The notes beneath the pieces are model-generated. The model saw only the letters and a program-made list of their open reading frames with translations. It was not told where the DNA came from and searched no databases. DNA of 10,024 nucleotides, from assembly GCA_021107335.1 (NCBI GenBank), contig JAIOSZ010000305.1:1-10024 (forward strand), read 5' to 3'. A program made the position numbers and the translations under genes. The stretch is from Desulfuromonadaceae bacterium. Lineage in GTDB: Bacteria; Desulfobacterota; Desulfuromonadia; Desulfuromonadales; Syntrophotaleaceae. This document shows positions 6,225-10,024 of this stretch, in pieces; the first letter of the stretch is position 1; each line of letters opens with the position of its first letter.

Positions 6225-7081
6225 GGGTTGGACCTTCTTTGTAGCAGCAGGTAGCGGATAGCGTACCAGAGGAAAATGACCAGGGCCATCAGCGGCAAAA
6301 CCGGGATAAACAGACCGGTGGCGTGGGCCAGCAGGATGGCGATGAATAACGCGACCACCGAGACTGGCAGGTAGCGACCGATCCGTCCCTGCCGCGCCAG
6401 GGTTTCGCCGGGCGTCCCCAGCAGGTTGTCGTTGATGGCGTAGCGCCGGGCGACGATAGCAAAGAAGACCACCATAATCCAGTCCGAGATGCCGAAAACC
6501 GGCGCCAATACGGTAGATCCAGGAAAAGCCAGCTTAATCAGAAACATATCGATGAGGGGCGGCGGGCCTTCGGGGGCCAGATAATATTGTTGAATATCTC
6601 GACTGAAGCTGGCAGTCGGGCCTCCGAGCCAGCTGGCCACATCGGCCAGGCCCATCACAATGCAGATCGGGACAATCTCCCACAGTCGCTGAACATAACG
6701 GGCTAGCGCAGCGCCGGTGAGCGTTGCCACCAACAGCAGCAGGCTCGATCTGATCAAAGTCAGCAGCGGCAGCCAACTAGTGGCCAACGTTAGTTGATTG
6801 ATCAGCCAGATACTCAGCAGCAGGGTGACGCCCCAGAAAAGATAAAAGAAGCGATTACGCTCTTCCGGTTGTAGCAACAGGGCAGGCAAAAGCAGTTGAG
6901 CAGCGGCAAAAAGTTGCAGGGCGATAAAGCTCCCGGACCACCAGGGATTATTCCCACCGATCAGCTGTCCGCCCCACCAAAGCCCCAAGGTCGCGCAGCT
7001 CCATAGCAGGTGGCTGGCACCCAGCCACAGGATCAGACGACGATTCGATGTGCTGAAGGTGGTAAAGGATTGGTGCGACAT
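6221..7081 (-). CDS. Polytopic membrane protein with two intramembrane Asp motifs (GLAD, GISD)
   Basis: The product has 286 residues and about eight or nine hydrophobic segments: ~15-40, 52-70, 78-97, 101-128, 135-152, 188-213, 238-257 and 259-282. I do not recognise a named family. Two Asp residues sit inside predicted membrane helices: Asp147 in [15 protein letters not shown] and Asp200 in [22 protein letters not shown]. The second resembles the GxGD helix of presenilin/signal-peptide-peptidase-like aspartyl proteases, but the strict GxGD and the YD partner motif are absent, so protease activity is speculation. A polar loop (~158-183, [20 protein letters not shown]) separates them. AGGA lies unusually close (2 nt) to the ATG at 7081. 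It is the first gene of the unit continuing into VF530 (4-bp overlap), RNase H and RhlE. The repeat element ends about 50 bp upstream of its start. Confidence 0.85.
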   Translation of the reverse strand: MSHQSFTTFSTSNRRLILWLGASHLLWSCATLGLWWGGQLIGGNNPWWSGSFIALQLFAAAQLLLPALLLQPEERNRFFYLFWGVTLLLSIWLINQLTLATSWLPLLTLIRSSLLLLVATLTGAALARYVQRLWEIVPICIVMGLADVASWLGGPTASFSRDIQQYYLAPEGPPPLIDMFLIKLAFPGSTVLAPVFGISDWIMVVFFAIVARRYAINDNLLGTPGETLARQGRIGRYLPVSVVALFIAILLAHATGLFIPVLPLMALVIFLWYAIRYLLLQRRSNP

Positions 7082-7132
7082 GGTCCTGTTATGCCTTGCT
7101 TTATGGGGGCGGGTACCTCTGCCGACGCTACT

Positions 7133-7300
7133 CTAGGAGGCTGTCGGGTTTACCATGAGCCGCCTGCAAAATCGGCTGATCGGCCCATATCCTCGACAAT
7201 TTTCGCCAAATAGCCCTGCTATTCGCTCTCAAATTCTCGAAAATCTGGACTCTAACAACCGATTTTTCGTTTCGGCCCGGCAAGCCCGACAGACTCCTCG
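7133..7300. repeat. Palindromic interspersed element, copy 2, with 14-bp terminal inverted repeats
   Basis: This 168-bp element is an imperfect palindrome about position 7216. Four nested arm pairs are visible: AGGAGGCTGTCGGG (7135-7148) with its near-perfect inverse (7285-7298, 13 of 14); AAAATCGG (7168-7175) with CCGATTTT (7259-7266); TCGACAATTT (7193-7202) with AAATTCTCGA (7231-7240, 9 of 10); and AATAGC (7209-7214) with GCTATT (7218-7223) around a 3-nt loop. Gaps between arms are nearly equal on both sides. It is homologous to copy 1 in the opposite orientation. It ends exactly one base before the yajD stop codon, so transcripts of yajD would end in this structure. There is no transposase, and no clear target-site duplication. 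Confidence 0.85.
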
Positions 7301-7675
7301 TTATTTGAATTTATCTGCCAGTGCCGCAAAGGGAGAGTGTCCCAGAGTGGGGCGCTCAACTTTAGCCGTTGGACCATCCGTGCCGCGGTCCTCTTGCACA
7401 CCGCGGGTGTGCTCGTGATCGTGGCAATAGATGCAGAGCAGTTCCCAGTTGCTGCCGTCGGGGGGATTGTTATCGTGGTTGTGGTCGATATGGTGCACGG
7501 TGAGTTCACGGAGTTTTTTCCCCTCGAACTCACGGGTGCAGCGACCGCACACCAATGGGAATAGCTTTAGCGCTTGTTCCCGATATCCTGCCTGACGCGT
7601 CTGCTGTTCCTGGCGCATTTCGGCGACCAGGCGGTCTCGATTTTTGGCATCCTGGTTGTTCTTTGAATCAGTCAT
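7301..7675 (-). CDS. yajD: YajD-type HNH nuclease
   Basis: The product has 124 residues. It matches E. coli YajD over residues ~30-95: GYREQALKLFPLVCGRCTRE, LRELTVHHIDHNHDNNPPDG, SNWELLCIYCHDHEHTRG. The HNH beta-beta-alpha-metal site is complete: zinc Cys43/Cys46 and Cys81/Cys84, catalytic HHID (61-64), the Asn of SNWELL (76) and His85/His87. The true DNA substrate of YajD proteins is not known to me. The frame is open further upstream to 7753, but ATG 7675 has AGAGG 5 nt before it and gives the family length; the upstream part is not conserved. The N-terminal 30 residues are charged and helical. It lies 81 bp after yehS on the same strand. Its stop codon touches the end of the palindromic repeat. 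Confidence 0.93.
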   Translation of the reverse strand: MTDSKNNQDAKNRDRLVAEMRQEQQTRQAGYREQALKLFPLVCGRCTREFEGKKLRELTVHHIDHNHDNNPPDGSNWELLCIYCHDHEHTRGVQEDRGTDGPTAKVERPTLGHSPFAALADKFK

Positions 7676-7756
7676 GGGGTCCTCTTGAAACGGGTGCTTT
7701 TCTTGTGATGGTCGAAAAATGGTCTGCATTGTTGTGGGGCTTCGGCCCATCAACCA

Positions 7757-8248
7757 CTAATCTTCTTTGGGCCCGGGTTTTACTTCAATATTATCGCGGT
7801 ATTTAAGCTGCATACCTTTAAGAAAATTACGTAAAACCTGATCCTGACACTCACGATATTGTTTATGCCCTGCTTTACGAAAAAAGGCGCTCAATTCGTG
7901 TTTGCTCAGACAGAACTCAGCCAATCCGAGAATGGCCAACACATCTTCAGCTTTTAAATTTAAGGCAATTTTTAACTTCATGAAGATAATGTTGTTGTTT
8001 AAACGGCTCTCTGGTTTGGGTTGTGGGCCATCTCTTTTGCCTCGCTTATCGATAATCAAACCGTTGAGAAAAATCGCCAGCAACCGGTCGCCACACTTCT
8101 CATACCCTGGATCGTCCTCCTTCTTTAACCAGGCGCTGACCTGCTCCCGGGTTACCTGCTGGTCTGCCAGGCCAAATAGAGCGATCATTGTCGAATCGTT
8201 AAAGTCGAAGATATAGCGAACTCGGCGCATGATATCGTTATTTGTCAT
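7757..8248 (-). CDS. yehS: YehS family protein (DUF1456, two repeats)
   Basis: The product has 163 residues. It consists of two tandem DUF1456 units: residues ~6-65 (RRVRYIFDFNDSTMIALFGL ... RLLAIFLNGLI) and ~90-147 (MKLKIALNLKAEDVLAILGL ... QVLRNFLKGMQ). They share an aligned pattern of a helix, a 'V/LS-x-E-L/V-x-A' helix, a KxxDxxxYxxC-like stretch and a closing FLxGh helix. E. coli YehS has the same order, including the joining stretch before RLNNNIIFMKLKIA. The function of the family is not established; it is soluble and all-helical. AGGAA lies 6 nt before the ATG at 8248. By eye the gene is more AT-rich than its neighbours. It could share a transcript with yajD. Confidence 0.93.
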   Translation of the reverse strand: MTNNDIMRRVRYIFDFNDSTMIALFGLADQQVTREQVSAWLKKEDDPGYEKCGDRLLAIFLNGLIIDKRGKRDGPQPKPESRLNNNIIFMKLKIALNLKAEDVLAILGLAEFCLSKHELSAFFRKAGHKQYRECQDQVLRNFLKGMQLKYRDNIEVKPGPKED

Positions 8249-8541
8249 AGGTAGTTCCTGTGGTAATTAGATCGTTAAGTGCACCGGCTGAAAGTGAGCT
8301 CAGCAAGTCTGGCCGCCAGGGTACACATCTCAGCGGGGAGGCTTACCGAAGCTGATAGTGCCTCAATTTCGTCTTTGGAGCAATGGCAGACTGCATCAAG
8401 TATACGCCTTTCACAAGCGTCGCTCCAGTTTCTCTCTCAATGGCTGGGAAAAAGATTTTGCGCAACGTGCAGGATGTGCGATGCTAGCTCCGATCTGCAA
8501 ACTGTAAAATCCCCAGAAAATGGGCCACCACGGGAGAAAAT
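8249..8541. other. Intergenic region between divergent yehS and the FEN-RNase HI gene
   Basis: This 293-bp gap should hold both divergent promoters, but I see only weak candidates. For the plus-strand gene, TAAAAT (8505-8510) is a fair -10 without a good -35. On the minus strand a frame is open from 8436 down to the TAA at 8275 (53 codons, ending in AARLAELTFSRCT), but it has no ATG, GTG or TTG near its beginning; upstream a single TGA at 8439-8437 interrupts a longer open stretch. It could be a gene relic or chance. No repeat copy, RNA gene or terminator is seen. Confidence 0.4.
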
Positions 8542-9993
8542 GTGAACAAATCGCCACAACTCTATTTACTGGATGGCTCCAGTTACATCTATCGCGCTTA
8601 CTATGGCATTCGTGATGTTGCCACCGCCGATGGTATGCCGACTAATGCCGTTTTCGGTTTTACGCGCATGCTGCTGGGCCTTTTGCAGGAGCACCAACCC
8701 GATTATCTGGCAGTGGTATTCGACCGGCCCCGGGAAGAGACCTTTCGTCGGGAACTCTATCCTGAATACAAGGCTCACCGAGACGCGATGCCCGAAGACC
8801 TGCCGCCGCAGATTGGATACATCCGGCAGGTTTTGCAGGCCTTGCAGATTCCAGCCTTGGAAGCACCCAGGTTTGAGGCTGATGATGTCATTGCCACTCT
8901 GGCCCGCCGCTATGCCGCCGAAGGTATCGAGGTCACGGTGGTCACCGGCGATAAGGACTTGATGCAGATTGTCGACGAGCGAATCTCCCTGCTCGATACC
9001 ATGAAGGATACGCGCTCGGGGCCGCAAGAGGTTATGAAACGTTTCGGGGTTCCGCCTGAACTGGTCGCCGATGTTCTAGGCCTGGCCGGTGACACCTCGG
9101 ACAATATCCCTGGCGTTCCCGGCATCGGCGAGAAAACCGCTTCTGAGCTGGTGCAACGCTTCGGCAGCCTGGAAGATGTCCTTAAGTGGTCCAGTCTGGT
9201 GAATGGCAAGAAACGCCGGGAGAATTTACTGGCCCATGCCGATCAAGCTCGGCTGTCGAAAACCCTGGCGACACTCCGAGAGGATGTGACCCTGGAGGTT
9301 GCCCTGGCTGATCTGCAGCGACAGCCGCCAAATCTGCTGACCTTGATTCCTCTGCTAAAGGAGCTAGAATTCGAGGCCCTTGAGATCGCCTTCACCCCGC
9401 CGCCGGCGGGAGTGGTGGAGATTTACAGCGACGGCTCGGGCCGGGACTCGGGACCGGGGGGCTACGGCGTGGTCTTACGCTATGGCGAGCATGAAAAGGA
9501 ACTCAGCGGATTTGAGCCCACGGCCACCTCCCAGCGCATGGAATTGATCGCCGCAATTCGAGGTCTGGAAGCCCTGCATAAACCACAGACGGTTCGTCTG
9601 TTCAGCGACTCCCAGTATCTGGTTCGGGGCATGAGCAACTGGATCCACGGCTGGGTTCGCGATGGTCGCCTTGAGACGCCGGGCGCCTTGGCCAATCAGG
9701 ACCTCTGGCTGCAGCTGCTGGCCCTTTCTCGCGAACATGAGATTCAATGGGAGTGGGTGAAGGGACATGCCGGACATCCCTTCAATGAGCGCTGCGACAA
9801 GATGGCCAAGCGGGCCGCCGATGAGGGTATGCAGACAGCGGCCGCCGATCGGGGCACAGAAACGGCAGCGGAAGAGGCAGTGGCGGAGCCGGTCCGTCCA
9901 GTGTCGGTGGCAGCGCTCTGTTTAGAGCCGATCCCGGCCGGGGAAGATATTGATTTTGAGGCTGAGGATGATGGCCAGTTGAAGTTGTGCTAG
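8542..9993 (+). CDS. Fusion protein: PolA-type 5'-3' exonuclease (FEN) domain plus RNase HI domain
   Basis: The product has 483 residues with a GTG start (GGGAG 5 nt upstream). Residues 1-~285 are the 5' nuclease domain of DNA polymerase I: LLDGSSYIYRAYYG (Asp11), VVFDRPREETFRRELYPEYK (Asp61), FEADD (Asp114, Asp115), VVTGDKDLMQ (Asp137, Asp139) and the helix-3-turn-helix LAGDTSDNIPGVPGIGEKTA (Asp184, Asp187). Instead of the PolA proofreading and polymerase domains, a short TPPPAG linker leads to a full RNase HI (~291-427): EIYSDGS (Asp297), SQRMELIAAI (Glu334), LFSDSQYLV (Asp356), WEWVKGHAGHP (His409) and NERCDKMAK (Asp419), all active-site residues kept. An acidic Ala-rich tail ends at Cys483. 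The two activities degrade RNA:DNA hybrids and 5' flaps, so Okazaki primer removal or R-loop repair is a reasonable inference. It is transcribed away from yehS. Confidence 0.93.
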   Translation: MNKSPQLYLLDGSSYIYRAYYGIRDVATADGMPTNAVFGFTRMLLGLLQEHQPDYLAVVFDRPREETFRRELYPEYKAHRDAMPEDLPPQIGYIRQVLQALQIPALEAPRFEADDVIATLARRYAAEGIEVTVVTGDKDLMQIVDERISLLDTMKDTRSGPQEVMKRFGVPPELVADVLGLAGDTSDNIPGVPGIGEKTASELVQRFGSLEDVLKWSSLVNGKKRRENLLAHADQARLSKTLATLREDVTLEVALADLQRQPPNLLTLIPLLKELEFEALEIAFTPPPAGVVEIYSDGSGRDSGPGGYGVVLRYGEHEKELSGFEPTATSQRMELIAAIRGLEALHKPQTVRLFSDSQYLVRGMSNWIHGWVRDGRLETPGALANQDLWLQLLALSREHEIQWEWVKGHAGHPFNERCDKMAKRAADEGMQTAAADRGTETAAEEAVAEPVRPVSVAALCLEPIPAGEDIDFEAEDDGQLKLC

Positions 9994-10024
9994 GTCTTTG
10001 CTGAAACCTTTAACTTCGCCGGTC

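Noticed and set aside
6534..6776. Second minus-strand frame inside the membrane-protein gene
   Set aside because: Out-of-frame shadow; the hydrophobic frame continues through it with proper start, stop and overlap with VF530.
7676..7753. Longer N terminus for yajD starting at 7753
   Set aside because: No ribosome site at that start, the added residues are not YajD-like, and ATG 7675 has a well-placed AGAGG and gives the family length.
8279..8545. Plus-strand 88-codon open frame whose stop overlaps the fusion gene start (ATGTGA-like junction)
   Set aside because: Composition is Ser/Ala/Gln-rich without recognisable domain or ribosome site; it resembles a chance frame in the intergenic region and is not supported as a gene.
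8566..9027. Minus-strand open frame opposite the 5' nuclease domain
   Set aside because: It is antisense to an unambiguous conserved domain and has no recognisable product.

Overview
The window looks like an ordinary chromosomal region of a Gram-negative bacterium with mid-50s GC by eye. It carries housekeeping and accessory genes typical of Pseudomonadota and their neighbours (YciH, NorM-type MATE pump, RhlE, VF530, YajD, YehS). The set would fit a desulfuromonad/Geobacter-like or a gammaproteobacterial genome. That placement is an impression from gene content, not a demonstrated taxonomy. There are no rRNA, tRNA, CRISPR, transposase or phage genes.

Layout. Positions 1-259 hold the N-terminal part of a LysR regulator (minus strand, cut by the window edge). 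It is divergent from a small MoaD/ThiS-like ubiquitin-fold protein (421-726, plus), with a good sigma-70 promoter and a LysR-type box between them. A strong hairpin terminator (761-793) separates this gene from a long minus-strand run: DUF2293 protein (846-1526), YciH/SUI1 factor (1603-1971), NorM-type multidrug pump (2066-3436) and an unrecognised 77-residue protein (3543-3776). Next comes a tightly packed four-gene minus-strand unit, transcribed from 7081 down to 4013: an unusual polytopic membrane protein, a VF530 DNA-binding protein (ATGA overlap), an RNase H family protein (TGATG overlap) and the RhlE DEAD-box helicase. Upstream of that lie a YajD-type HNH nuclease (7301-7675) and a YehS/DUF1456 protein (7757-8248), both minus. 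The right end is a plus-strand gene (8542-9993) encoding a PolA-type 5'-3' exonuclease (FEN-like) domain fused in frame to a complete RNase HI domain.

Two things stand out. First, the FEN-RNase HI fusion joins the two activities that remove RNA primers and R-loops, in the place where a normal PolA would continue into its proofreading and polymerase domains; a second, separate RNase H lies in the same window. Second, two intergenic segments (3809-3977 and 7133-7300) are diverged copies, in opposite orientation, of one ~168-bp palindromic element with terminal inverted repeats carrying CTGTCGG. Their nested arms pair even where the primary sequence of the arms differs completely, which suggests a conserved fold (MITE-like or structured-RNA element).

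The genes lean towards nucleic-acid handling: FEN-RNase HI, RNase H, RhlE, YajD, VF530, YciH. Only the membrane-protein/VF530/RNase H/RhlE run has layout evidence of co-expression.
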